Of a DNA stretch of 64,000 nucleotides, positions 22,621 through 31,337 are shown piece by piece. A program made the translations under genes and the position numbers. This stretch comes from Monoplex corrugatus (lineage: Eukaryota; Mollusca; Gastropoda; Littorinimorpha; Ranellidae): NCBI GenBank assembly GCA_030674185.1, contig CM060307.1:58801481-58865480 (forward strand). Reading direction: 5' to 3'. The notes below the pieces were generated by a model. The model saw only the letters and a list, made by a program, of their open reading frames with translations, had not been told where the DNA came from and made no database searches. Every line of letters begins with the position of its first letter. Positions within the stretch are counted from its first letter, which is position 1.

Positions 22621-22785
22621 AAAAGAGGAAGAGCACATGCGCATGCGCAAGACATGGATACTCTCAGAGTTATGGTCCCTTCGGACTTTATTGTTTATGA
22701 GGCAGGAATGGCAAATCGCTGCCGCTTATTGCTTCAGTGAGCCACAGAAAGTTAGATTAAACGTAATTTTAGAAGGAAAATTTCC
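22621..22785 (+). repeat. DIRS right inverted terminal repeat
   Basis: It begins AAAAGAGGAAGAGCACATGC and ends TTAGAAGGAAAATTTCC. The inner part complements the left repeat; the outer 45 bases (after CAGTGAGCCAC) are specific to this end and match only the internal complementary region. Confidence 0.92.
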
Positions 22786-22787
22786 TT

Positions 22788-23296
22788 TTTGTACATGAAT
22801 AAACATACATTTTTAATGCTGTATAAGGCTTTTGTTAGACCACATTTAGAATACGCAAGTGTTGTTTGGAATCCGTATTTGATAAGACAGTCAAAAATGA
22901 TTGAAAATGTACAAAGAAGGGCAACTAGGTTGCTTATAGAGTGTAAAAATATGAATTATGAAGAAAGGCTTAAGTTTTTAAAACTTCATTCACTGAAAGG
23001 TAGGAGGGTTAGGGGGGATTTAATACAGGTATACAAAATAATGAATGGGATGGATAAGCTATCAGTTGAAACATTTTTTTTCCTTTCCACAAGCTAGTAT
23101 AACAAGGAATGCTGAAGGTAAAATATTTGTTAAACACAGAAATACTAACACAAGAGCGTTTTGTTTTTCTAACAGAATTGTTAAATTGTGGAATAAAATT
23201 CCTTTTGAAATTAAATTTACTAACAGCATTAACAAATTCAAAAATTTCCTGGACGATGACGCAGAATTAAAAAATGTAATTAAAAAAATAGACTGA
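22788..23296 (+). pseudogene. CR1-like LINE ORF2, 3' part (RT thumb and C-terminus)
   Basis: After the DIRS insertion the LINE frame resumes as LYMNKHTFLMLYKAFVRPHL and EYASVVWNP, the conserved thumb motif of CR1/Jockey reverse transcriptases. RRATRLLIECKN and LKFLKLHSLKGRRVRGDLIQ follow. One frameshift near 23085 leads to the final segment with RAFCFSNRIVKLWNKIP and a stop at 23294. It continues the frame cut at 17403. Confidence 0.9.
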
Positions 23297-23447
23297 AGCA
23301 GATTTGCTCAAGTATGAATATGAAGGCATGCTTTTCAGACCCCGAAGAAGAAACGTAAAACAAAAAAGATAGGGCATTAAAAGGCCAGAAGGCCTGGGCT
23401 ACGAGCCAGCCCTCAGCTACAACTACTACTACAGACCTCTAATAACT
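23297..23447 (+). other. CR1-like LINE 3' untranslated region
   Basis: Runs from the ORF2 stop to GCTACAACTACTACTACAG. Includes CCCCGAAGAAGAAACG and AAAGGCCAGAAGGCCTGGGC, a short hairpin typical of LINE 3' ends. The boundary is approximate. Confidence 0.6.
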
Positions 23448-23957
23448 CGACACATCATAGTGCACACAACCAGCGTTAGAGCGATCGTAATCGCCGCACC
23501 GCCATCTTGTGAGTACCTGCTACAGCACCTGGCGTGCTAAGTAGGCCGACTTGGTCAGTATAAACAAAGCCGGTCTGTGTTTTCTTTCACCTGCTATCTA
23601 GTCAGAAAAATAAAACTACACACACACACACAAACACGCACATACACACACATAGCATATGTGTGCACACACACACAGAGCTGGACAGATAGACAATAAA
23701 GAGCCTAGTATAACCTTTGTGTGTGTGTCTGTGCATGTGTGTGCATACGCATGCGTTTGTGAGGGGGGGGGGGGTAGAGACAGACAGAGAGACCCTCTAA
23801 ACACATACACACACTAAAACACACACACCAAAACACGCTAAAACACAAACTGATATGAGCAGACATAACACATGCAAAAAAACATATCTATGCACAGGAA
23901 CAGATATACACACACATACAGGCACACACGCGTGCACGCTCGCATACATACACGTTC
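23448..23957. other. Spacer and CA/TG-rich simple sequence
   Basis: A short GC-richer stretch (23448-23600) with no recognisable feature is followed by imperfect (CA)n, (TG)n and a 12-base G run near 23763-23774. Confidence 0.5.
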
Positions 23958-23958
23958 A

Positions 23959-24081
23959 TAGGCAGTCGATTTTTATTGAGAAACATCGTTTGAAAGAGCT
24001 ACTCAGCCACTAGGCAGACACCAGTCAATCCTTGAGACAGTTTTATGAAACCTGTCTTTGAACAAGATCTATCCATGAAGG
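23959..24081 (+). repeat. Dispersed repeat flanking the gypsy/Tc1 block, left copy
   Basis: ATAGGCAGTCGATTTTTATT, CAGTCAATCCTTGAGACAGT and ATCCATGAAGGTAT recur in the same order at 33028-33260, on the far side of the gypsy and Tc1 insertions. Confidence 0.8.
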
Positions 24082-24328
24082 TATCAAATGCTTTGACATA
24101 AAGCGCCATCTTGCACTCAGGATATCACTGTAGCAACGAAAACAAAATACGTCGCTCTCTCTCTCTCTCTGTCTCACTATCTGTCTGTCTCTGTCTCAAA
24201 CACACACATACACACTCACACGCACCTACACAGAAACACATATACATTCATACAAATACATATGCACATGTGGCATGCACACACACGCAAACACGTACAC
24301 ACACAAAGACACATGAAAACACACATAT
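24082..24328. repeat. CT- and CA-rich simple sequence
   Basis: A (CT)n run at about 24154-24172 and imperfect (CA)n to 24326 form the left flank of the gypsy LTR. Confidence 0.6.
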
Positions 24329-24962
24329 TGTTTCGTTCTATCTACAGCCAACTCGGAAGACAGGGCAATGCTTCTTCGTCTTTACTCGTAGTTGTCTGAT
24401 TCTCAACTGTCTATATACAGTGGAGTCCATTAATAACGACAACTGTAATAACGAGAACACTGTAGTAACGAGACATTTTTCAATCCCCGTTTTTTATCCT
24501 TCTTAATCTTTAAGAATAAACCATTGGGTTTAACGAGAGTTAGTGGATAATCATCTCGGTAATAACGAGAAATTTTCTATCCTTCCTGGTCACAAAAGTT
24601 CTCGCCACTCGCCCCACCCCCACCTCGTCGTCAAGTTCACGGTAGGACACATCTCGTGGTGGCCGGTAACAAAGAAAAACAACGAAAGGCGCGTCCTTGT
24701 GCGGTGTGTAATCAAGGGACACTATCGATTAATTATGAACACATCGACGGCGCCGGTGCCAAGATTATTTCCCTTTGTTTCCCTTGGTAAATTCGTCATT
24801 TGGGAATAACGAGAACTCGGCAATAGCGAGAAAATGTGCCTGGGCCGTCCACTCTCGCTATAACAGTTTCACTGTATATACATTTCACAGTGAACAGCAA
24901 TCAGTTATCATTTAAACGAATATCATGCCGTGCTGTTATCCGCACGCTGTTTACTGTCAACA
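24329..24962 (-). repeat. Gypsy 3' LTR, interrupted by a pogo-like MITE
   Basis: On the minus strand it begins TGTTGACAGTAAACAGC and ends TAGAACGAAACA (TG...CA). After removing the 457-bp MITE and one TA it is 175 bp, the same length as the other LTR, with a few substitutions. Confidence 0.93.
24418..24874. mobile_element. pogo/Tigger-like MITE (457 bp)
   Basis: It starts CAGTGGAGTCCATTAATAAC and ends CTCTCGCTATAACAGTTTCACTG when the last bases are counted. Ends have the CAGTnnA...TnnACTG form of pogo-type elements with internal ATAACGA repeats. It is flanked by a TA duplication at 24416-24417 and 24875-24876 and has no transposase, so it is non-autonomous. Confidence 0.85.
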
Positions 24963-25214
24963 CAGAGTCACATCTCACTTTCTTTAAGAAAACAAAATCA
25001 ATTAAATCATTTTTCCTATATTTCAGTCCATACGAAATAAATGTGTTTCCTACCTTTATCACAACATTAACTTAACAAACATTCATTCTTTCTCTCACGC
25101 ACAGGGCCCAATCATTCATTCACCTCATTTTATCTCGGATCATTATACTATCCATCATCATGTCCATATTTCGCAATGATTTCAGTTTATATGATTGTGG
25201 TAGAGTCTTCAGTT

Positions 25215-26450
25215 TCATTCATATTTCAGGAAATCTGGCCTTTTGCTTTGTCTTCCAGATCTTGTTCTGTAAGGAGAACTAACTGGTTCGGGTTGTCCTG
25301 TCCTTGTTTGTTTGATAACTTCATCTGGCTCCTTGATGCTGGTTGTCTCAGACACTTTGATGACTGGTGACTGATCAGATGAGTTCTCACGGACAGACGA
25401 TGCTGGCGTCATGACATCTGTTCCAGTTCCAGTTTTCTTGTTATCTTCCAGCATCTGTTTTGATGGAATGATGATTTGCTGTTGCTTGCCCGATGTGTCG
25501 CTTTCCTGATGTCTTCCAGAAATCATCCTTCTCTGGACAAGTTGTTGAGGGTTGATTGTCTGCTGAAGCTCCGTTTTTGTTGTGTCTCGTAGCTGACGAC
25601 GATTCCTTCTGTACTGACGTCTATCCTCTGTGCGAATGTTGTATGACTGGATGTTCACCTGTTGGTCTACTTTGGCGCTGATCCACTTTTTGGACCCTGG
25701 AGGTTGGAATTTCACAATCTGTCCCGGACTCAGTTCTGTCAGCTCTACTGCGCTTCTGTTGTAGTAGTGCGCTTGCTTCAGTTTCCTTTTCTCAAGTTCT
25801 TTCTTGATTGGTACAACTGTAGGTTGGAGTAATGTCTTTGACGTCGGTACTTGTGTTCGTGTTCTTCTGCCGAACAGTCTCTCAGCAGGCGAACTGTTTA
25901 CAGTCTCTGTCGGGATGTTTCTCAGCTCAAGTAAAGCGAGGAAGGGATCTTGATTGTTGTGTTCTGCTTTCCTCATGCACGTCTTTGCAGCCTTCACCGC
26001 GCTCTCTGCTTTTCCATTGGACTGAGGGTAGTGTGGTGAGCTTGTTACGTGTTCAAACCCATATGCTGTTCTGAACTTTCCAAACTGGTTTGATGTGAAT
26101 TGAGTTCCACAGTCTGTTGTCAGGCGTTCTGGTATTCCGTGTCTTGCCAAGTGTCTCTTCAGACAGATGATGACCTCTTTGGATTCTCTTGTTTGTAACC
26201 GATCAATCTCAAAGAAATCAGAGTAGTGATCGACCGTGACCAGGTATTCATTGCCATTATGTTCAAAGATGTCACAAGCGATGTGTTACCAGGGCAGGTC
26301 AGGGATCTCTGTACTGATAAGTGGTTCCTTCTGCTGACCACGTTGGTATGTGTTACAGGCGCTGCATGTTTTGACAAAATCTTCAATGTCCATGTTCATC
26401 CTGGGCCAGTAGACTACCTCACGTGCTCTTCTTATGCAGCTCTGAATTCC
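25215..26450 (-). pseudogene. Gypsy integrase
   Basis: The long frame 25215-26150 starts MARHGIPERLTTDCGTQF, with the second catalytic Asp of the DDE triad in TDCGTQF. It goes on with HYPQSNGKAESAVKAAK, whose Glu is the third catalytic residue. A C-terminal strand-rich part (LSPGQIVKFQPPGSKKWISA) follows, and then a polar tail ending RSGRQSKRPDFLKYE. The N-terminal half, with CNTYQ-type zinc-binding text and the first Asp in a degraded CDIFEHNGNEYLV block, lies in other frames at 26159-26450. At least one frameshift near 26285 breaks the gene. It would insert the reverse-transcribed DNA into the genome. Confidence 0.88.
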
Positions 26451-26632
26451 TGAGTGGCTTGCATGAAGTTTCTCAAGGATGTCTGCTCTTTCGTTTTCAG
26501 GTACAATTACTCTGTGGCTTTTGAAGATAAGTCCGTTGTGGACTGACAGTTCCTCCCTGAAAGGAAAGTATTCTTGTAACTGTAATGAAAGTTGTTGTTT
26601 CTCCTCTGGCCAGCCTTGTAGAATGACAGCTT

Positions 26633-28209
26633 TCAGGTTTTCATGGTTGCATCTTCCTGAGTTGCTTGCTGCAGACTGTTCAGTCTCTCTTGGCTGATGG
26701 CCAGTTCTTGTAACGAGTCTGTTTTCTCCAGGTCTGTGAGGAAAACGGCTTCCTTGTGGGTGACTTGCTGTTCCGCTTTTCCACAGACTGCTCTGCTGAG
26801 GGTGTCAGCCAGGTGCATCTCAGAACCACGCTTGTATACTACCGTGTACCTGAACTTCTGAGTTCTGAGTAGCATCCTCTGAATCCTCTTAGGTGCTGAG
26901 AGCAGGCTCTTCTTGTGAATGGTCTCTAGTGGTTTGTGATCGGTCTCCACCAGGATATCCCTTCCATAGACGTATCTCTCAAACCTTTCCAGACCGAAGA
27001 GTATTGCCATCTCCTTTTCTATTTGAGCATAGCTTTTTTCTGTCTCGGTCAAGGCTCGTGATGCGTACTGAATCGGTTGACCATCCTGCATGAGACAAGC
27101 TCCAAGTCCAAACTATGAAGCATCACACTGTAGGTGGTTGTACGCTTTCCTGAAGAGTCAAAGTAGCGAAGTACCGGTGGCTCAGAGAGTATCTTCTTCA
27201 CTTTCTTCAGGGCTTCTCCGTGGACGTCTTCATCCCATCTGAAGTGGACGTCTTTTTTTACCAGTTCTCTGAGTGGTGCTGCTGCCTCAGACAGGTTTAG
27301 TGCAAATTTCTGAAGGTATCCGACTACACCGAGTAGTCTCTGCACAGCTGCTTTGTCTTCTGGCACTGGGAGTTGTTGGACAGCATCCAATTTCTTTGGA
27401 TCGGCTTTCAAGCCTTCTCTTGAGAAGATGTGTCCCAAATATGATATCTCTGTTCGTTTCATCTCAACCTTCTCCTTGTTGAGTTTGATTCCAGTCTCTG
27501 GGCATCGTTGTAGCAAACGGTTCAGGTTGGTATCATGAACTTGTGCTCCTGCTTCGTCGGTTGGTCCTCTGCCAAAAACAAAGATATCATGAACCGCTAC
27601 CACGCCTGGCAGTCCTGCCAGAGCGATGTCAATCCTCCTCTGGAATTCTTCTGGTGCTGGTGAAATTCCAAAGGGCATTCGTTTCCATCGGTATTTGCCA
27701 AAAGGCGTCTCAAATGTTGTCAGGTAGCTGGTGTCCGTCTAGTTCAACGTGCCAAAACCCGTTTTTCGCGTCCAGGTGTGTGAAGTATTTTGCATCTTTG
27801 AGGAGAGGCAGTATGTCATCAATGGTTGGCATGGGGTACTCGTTTCTCCTGAGGGCTTTGTTCAGTGGCTTAGGGTCGATGCACAGTCTGACTTTCCCAT
27901 TGCTCTTTGTTGTTACGACCAAACTGCTTATCCACTCCGTTGGCGTGTCTACTTTAGTGACCACGTCCAGTTTTTTCAACCTCTTCAGCTCATCCTTCAC
28001 TTTCTCTTGCACTGCTATCGGCCACTTCTGCAAGGCATCTTCACTGGAGCAATACTGGGGTCTGTTTCTAGGTGTAATTTCCCTTCTAGTTTTCCTTCTC
28101 CTTCAAAGACATCGTTGTACTTTGTGAGCATATCTTTTGCATTTTCCTCCTCTTTCTGATTCGCCGCTATCGTTGCAATGTTCTCTTCATTGATCGTCAA
28201 CAATTGCAT
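26633..28209 (-). pseudogene. Gypsy reverse transcriptase and RNase H
   Basis: The RT start shows KSNGKVRLCIDPKPLNKALR and FTHLDAKNGFWHVELD (first catalytic Asp). A frameshift near 27715 follows, then KRMPFGISPAPEEFQRR and the active-site region GVVAVHDIFVFG. Here the expected xDD box reads VHD, so one catalytic Asp appears replaced by His. Next come ISYLGHIFSREGLKADPKKL, then RNase H with YASRALTETEKSYAQIEKEM, YGRDILVETDHKPLETI and HLADTLSRA. Frames change near 27080 and 28030. The protein would copy the element RNA and remove the template strand, but this copy is dead. Confidence 0.9.
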
Positions 28210-28281
28210 GTGCTGTACAGCTTTCAGTCCCAGTACTGGCTTACAGTCCTATTTGGTGATCGCGAAATTGACTTTGTAGGC

Positions 28282-28728
28282 CTACTTCCTTCTGTTCTTG
28301 GGGTTTTTCACTCGCAGCACTATCTCCCCCACAGGCTTCATTTCTGTTCCGTTGAACATCACCAGCTTCTTCTTCATCTCTTGCAGGTCAGACTTTCTTT
28401 CATCTCCTGTGACTTCTCTGTACAGGGTCTCAGACATCACGTTTGTTGTTGCACCTGTGTCAAGAAGAAATGTTACCGGCATCTCATTTATCAACATTTT
28501 TGCTCGTATGTTTCTCTCCCTTTTTTCTGGTTTTGTCTTCGATCCCGAGGATTTCATTATCGCTTTCAGTGTCAGTCTCTTCTTCTTCGAAGTGCCGAAC
28601 TCTTGCTTTCTTTTGATTTTTCTTGGGTGTTCTGCAGCATGAAGCAAAGTGATTATTTCCTCCACAAGCTTTGCATTTTCTTCCAAATGCTGGACATTTC
28701 TCTTTTGCTCTTGGGTGCTTTCCACCAC
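28282..28728 (-). pseudogene. Gypsy aspartic protease region
   Basis: The frame contains VTFLLDTGATTNVMS, the D-T/S-G active-site motif of retroviral-type aspartic proteases, about residue 92 of the frame. KLVMFNGTEMKPVGEIVLRV follows as the flap-side part. It overlaps the end of gag (28484-28728) in another frame, which would fit gag-pol frameshifting. No canonical slippery site was established by eye. Between this frame and RT (28209-28282) the reading frame is broken. Confidence 0.82.
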
Positions 28729-29407
28729 AATATCCGCATTTTTCTCTGTACTCTGGTTTGTTGCTATACTGCTTTGCTGTCTTCTTTTCTTTGAAAGCTT
28801 GGACTTCCTGCGTGTCCTGCGTTTTTCTCATCATTTGGACGGTTTGGTGTTGACTTGATTCATGCGCTCTGCACATATCAATACATGCAGTCAATGTCAG
28901 CTGTCGCACTTCCAGTAATTTTGATCGCCGAGTCTCGTCATGTACACCCAGTATGATTTGATCTCTCAACAGTCTGTCTTCCAGTGTACCATAGTTACAG
29001 GTCTTGATCAGTCTCCGCAGTTCTGCTATAAACTGTTCGATAGATTCTCCTGCTGCTTGATGTCTGCAGTTGAATCTGAATGCTTCGTAAGTTTCATTGG
29101 TTGAACCCACACAGTATTCTTCGAATTTCTGGAGAACGGTGTCAATGTCATTTCTTTCAGCTTCATTAGCAAATGCCAATCCTTCATAGATGTCCATAGC
29201 ATCCAGCCTGATGCAAGAAAGAAAAACTGCTGTTCTGTATGTTGAGTCTTCTTCTGTCTGTGTTGTCACAATTTCATTGCTGTCCCAAAGCCTCTTGAAT
29301 TTCCTCCAGCTGCTCTGCAGGTTTCCTCCATTCACATCAAGTTTTGGAGGCAAGGGAATCTTGGCATGTCGTCGACTGGCTTTTCTCTCTTCTTGTTCAT
29401 CTTCCAT
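28484..29407 (-). CDS. Gypsy Gag (two CCHC zinc knuckles)
   Basis: This 307-residue frame starts MEDEQEERKASRRHAKIPLP near the 5' LTR. The helical capsid-like part includes SWRKFKRLWDSNEIV, FNCRHQAAGESIEQFIAELR and DRLLRDQIILGVHDE, the conserved core of Ty3/gypsy Gag. Near residues 222-255 are two zinc knuckles, CGYCGGKHPRAKEKC and CKACGGNNHFASCC, which bind RNA. The tail is acidic then basic (EEEETDTESDNE). It is the only long intact frame of the element, so it may still be translated, although the rest of the element is dead. Confidence 0.88.
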   Translation of the reverse strand: MEDEQEERKASRRHAKIPLPPKLDVNGGNLQSSWRKFKRLWDSNEIVTTQTEEDSTYRTAVFLSCIRLDAMDIYEGLAFANEAERNDIDTVLQKFEEYCVGSTNETYEAFRFNCRHQAAGESIEQFIAELRRLIKTCNYGTLEDRLLRDQIILGVHDETRRSKLLEVRQLTLTACIDMCRAHESSQHQTVQMMRKTQDTQEVQAFKEKKTAKQYSNKPEYREKCGYCGGKHPRAKEKCPAFGRKCKACGGNNHFASCCRTPKKNQKKARVRHFEEEETDTESDNEILGIEDKTRKKGEKHTSKNVDK

Positions 29408-29460
29408 GGTTGAACTTTAGTCTTCAATATTCTGGATTTTTGTTGGAGTTCGTAATCACG

Positions 29461-29472
29461 ATTCTGACACCA
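29461..29472 (-). other. Gypsy primer-binding site
   Basis: Directly next to the 5' LTR the minus strand reads TGGTGTCAGAAT, complementary to a tRNA 3' end with CCA. The first 11 bases match what I recall for leucine tRNA primers; the tRNA identity is an inference. Confidence 0.6.
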
Positions 29473-29647
29473 TGTTTCGTTCTATCTACAGCCAACTCGG
29501 AAGACAGGGCAATGCTTCTTCGTCTTTACTCGTCGCTGTCTGATTCTCAACTGTCTATATATATACATTTCACAGTGAACAGCAATCAGTTATCATTTAA
29601 ACGAATATCATGCCGTGCTGTTATCCACATGCTGTTTACTGTCAACA
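29473..29647 (-). repeat. Gypsy 5' LTR (175 bp)
   Basis: Minus-strand TGTTGACAGT...AACGAAACA. It is nearly identical to the other LTR once the MITE is removed. Plus-strand text starts TGTTTCGTTCTATCTACAGC. Confidence 0.93.
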
Positions 29648-29725
29648 CACGTCACACATATATACACCTGCACAGTGAAAACACGCACACAAGCATTCGT
29701 TCAAGCATGCATTCACAGACATATA

Positions 29726-31333
29726 CTACACGTCATTATTGAAGGGCCAGGAACGTTTTTGAGTCAATTTTTGAAAGGAGAAATAACCTGTTTTCTCTTA
29801 CTCTTTTCTCCAATTCGTTGCCGTAACTGAATGGATAAGAGCTCAGACAACATTGCAGTTTCCTTTTGGCACGTGTTTGGGGATTTGCCGATTTGCAATG
29901 GGCGGCCCAAGGAAGACAATTTCCACACGAAATTGTCGAATCTTCAGCAGGGTCTCTCTGACGACGCAGGCAAGGTAGCGACAAAATTCGCTTTGCACGT
30001 GCAAGGCAAGCCCTTTTTGAACACTACTCCAGCCAAAGTTGCCCGCAGACGAGGATAAAAAGGACCCGTTCTTGGTTCGTTTTAACCATGCTTGCAAGAC
30101 GACGGATGACGGATGAGCAGCGGGGGAGAGCCCTCGCTCTGCTTGATGAAGGCCTAGCGCAGCGGGAAGTTGCTAGACGACTTGAAGTGTCGCATTCCAC
30201 AATCCAGAGACTGCTGGAGCGCTTCAATGAGACTGGAGCAGTCCAGGAAAGGCGTCACACGGGTCGACCCAGAGTAACGACAAGACAGCAAGACCGCTAC
30301 CTTGCCCTCTCCGTCCTGAGGGAAAGGGCATCCACTGCGGTGACCTTGAGGGGTCAGCTGAGGGACGCAACAGGTGCTAACATCAGCTGCAGCACGGTGA
30401 GAAGACGGCTACATGAGGCAAACTTGAGGTCACGGAGACCGGCCGTCCGACCCGTGCTGTCACCGGTCAACAGAGTGCGCCGCATGACCTGGGCCAGGGA
30501 GCACGTGACCTGGACAAGGCAACAGTGGGCCCGGGTCTTGTTTTCGGATGAGTCCAGGTTCACCCTGACCTTTAACGATGGCCGGGCTCGGGTGTGGCGA
30601 CGTCAAGGGGAGGTTCGCTGATGCCACTGTCCAAGAGCATAACCGTACGGCGGCGGGTCGGTGATGGTGTGGGGTGGCATGAGCCGTGGTACCCGGACCC
30701 CCCTGCTCCCCATTGACGGCATCCTGAACGGGGTCCGGTACCGGGACGAGGTTCTGGCGGCCGTGGCACTGCCTGCGCTTGTGGACCTTGGTCAAGGCGC
30801 CATCTTCCAGGACGACAATGCACCTGCGCATCGAGCACGCCTTGTGACCGACTTCCTGGAGCAGCATGAAGTCGTCCGTATGGCCTGGCCAGCGTGCTCA
30901 CCTGACCTGAACCCAATTGAACACCTCTGGGATGTGCTCGGGAGGCGCATCAGGGACAACCACCCCCCACCGGGCACCCTGGCCAGGCTGGTCGACATCC
31001 TGCAGATCGAGTGGGCGGCCATCCCTCAGGACACACTCCGTACCCTTGTGGGGTCGATGCATCGGCGCTGTGAAGCATGCATCCAGGCTCGGGCGGACAC
31101 ACGCGATATTGAAAACAGATTGGCCAAATCTGACACTTTCTGTTTTTTGAAAAGGGGGGATGTTCCTTTAAATGCATGTGCTGTTCACTAATGGGTCATT
31201 GTGCTAATTTCTTTTTCCAAAACAGGTGTGGAAATGATGAAATAAAACATAGAATCAATTCTAAACATTGTCAATTATTTCAACTTAAAATTAGAGAGGA
31301 AGGAAGAAGTGGCCCTTAAATTATGATTAGGAG
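29726..31333 (+). mobile_element. Tc1-like DD34E transposon, copy A
   Basis: The 5' end CTACACGTCATTATTGAAGG resembles the complement of the 3' end (CTCCTAATCATAATTTAAGG), giving terminal inverted repeats of about 25 bp that end in AAGGGCCA. TA dinucleotides flank both ends (29724-29725 and 31334-31335). One broken transposase gene is inside. Confidence 0.9.
30088..31191 (+). pseudogene. Tc1 transposase, copy A, frameshifted
   Basis: Residues 1-178 (30088-30621) begin MLARRRMTDEQRGRALALLD and include a paired-type helix-turn-helix (AQREVARRLEVSHSTIQRLL), a GRPR hook (HTGRPRVTT) and the first catalytic Asp in VLFSDESRFTL. The frame ends at GEVR because two bases are missing compared with copy B at about 30611. 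The second part (30661-31191) has VMVWGGMSRGTRTPLL, the second Asp in FQDDNAPAHRARL and the catalytic Glu in SPDLNPIEHLWDVLG, with 34 residues between them (DD34E). The tail ends CFLKRGDVPLNACAVH. All catalytic residues exist but are split across two frames. Confidence 0.93.
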
Positions 31334-31337
31334 TATA

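Larger units (their letters stand above)
17402..22790 (+). mobile_element. DIRS-type tyrosine-recombinase retrotransposon, degenerate
   Basis: The 5.4-kb insertion inside LINE ORF2 has inverted terminal repeats (17405-17548 and 22621-22785), an internal complementary region (22461-22551), a gag-like part, RT, RNase H and tyrosine recombinase remains. This order and repeat structure define the DIRS order. It is GC-richer than its AT-rich host sequence. No target-site duplication is seen: four T bases on the left, five on the right, and five expected in the uninterrupted LINE. DIRS elements integrate by recombination of a circular cDNA, which fits. Confidence 0.9.
14109..23447 (+). mobile_element. 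CR1-like LINE, split by a nested DIRS element
   Basis: The element has ORF1 with a PHD-type zinc finger, ORF2 with an apurinic-like endonuclease and reverse transcriptase, and a 3' tail ending in CTACAACTACTACTACAG. ORF2 is cut at 17401 by the 5.4-kb DIRS insertion and resumes at 22788. Removing the insertion restores codon continuity across the RT thumb region. Many frameshifts and stops make the copy inactive. Target-site duplications were not identified. Confidence 0.9.
24329..29647 (-). mobile_element. Ty3/gypsy-type LTR retrotransposon, inactive
   Basis: Two LTRs flank, on the minus strand, gag, protease, RT, RNase H and integrase in the Ty3/gypsy order. The element is 5319 bp including a 457-bp MITE in the 3' LTR. 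A primer-binding site adjoins the 5' LTR. Frameshifts and stops are present in pol. No envelope-like frame is seen. Flanks are simple (CA)-rich DNA and no clear target duplication was found. Confidence 0.93.

Noticed and set aside
25832..26074. Plus-strand frame inside the gypsy integrase
   Set aside because: Antisense to a clear integrase core with catalytic motifs.
27543..28794. Long plus-strand frames of 194 and 196 residues
   Set aside because: They are antisense shadows of the gypsy pol and gag genes, which have clear catalytic motifs on the minus strand.
24320..29660. A 4-6 bp target-site duplication around the gypsy LTRs
   Set aside because: The bases next to the two LTRs (CATAT before 24329, CACGT after 29647) do not match. 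The flanks are simple CA-rich repeats that may have changed since insertion.
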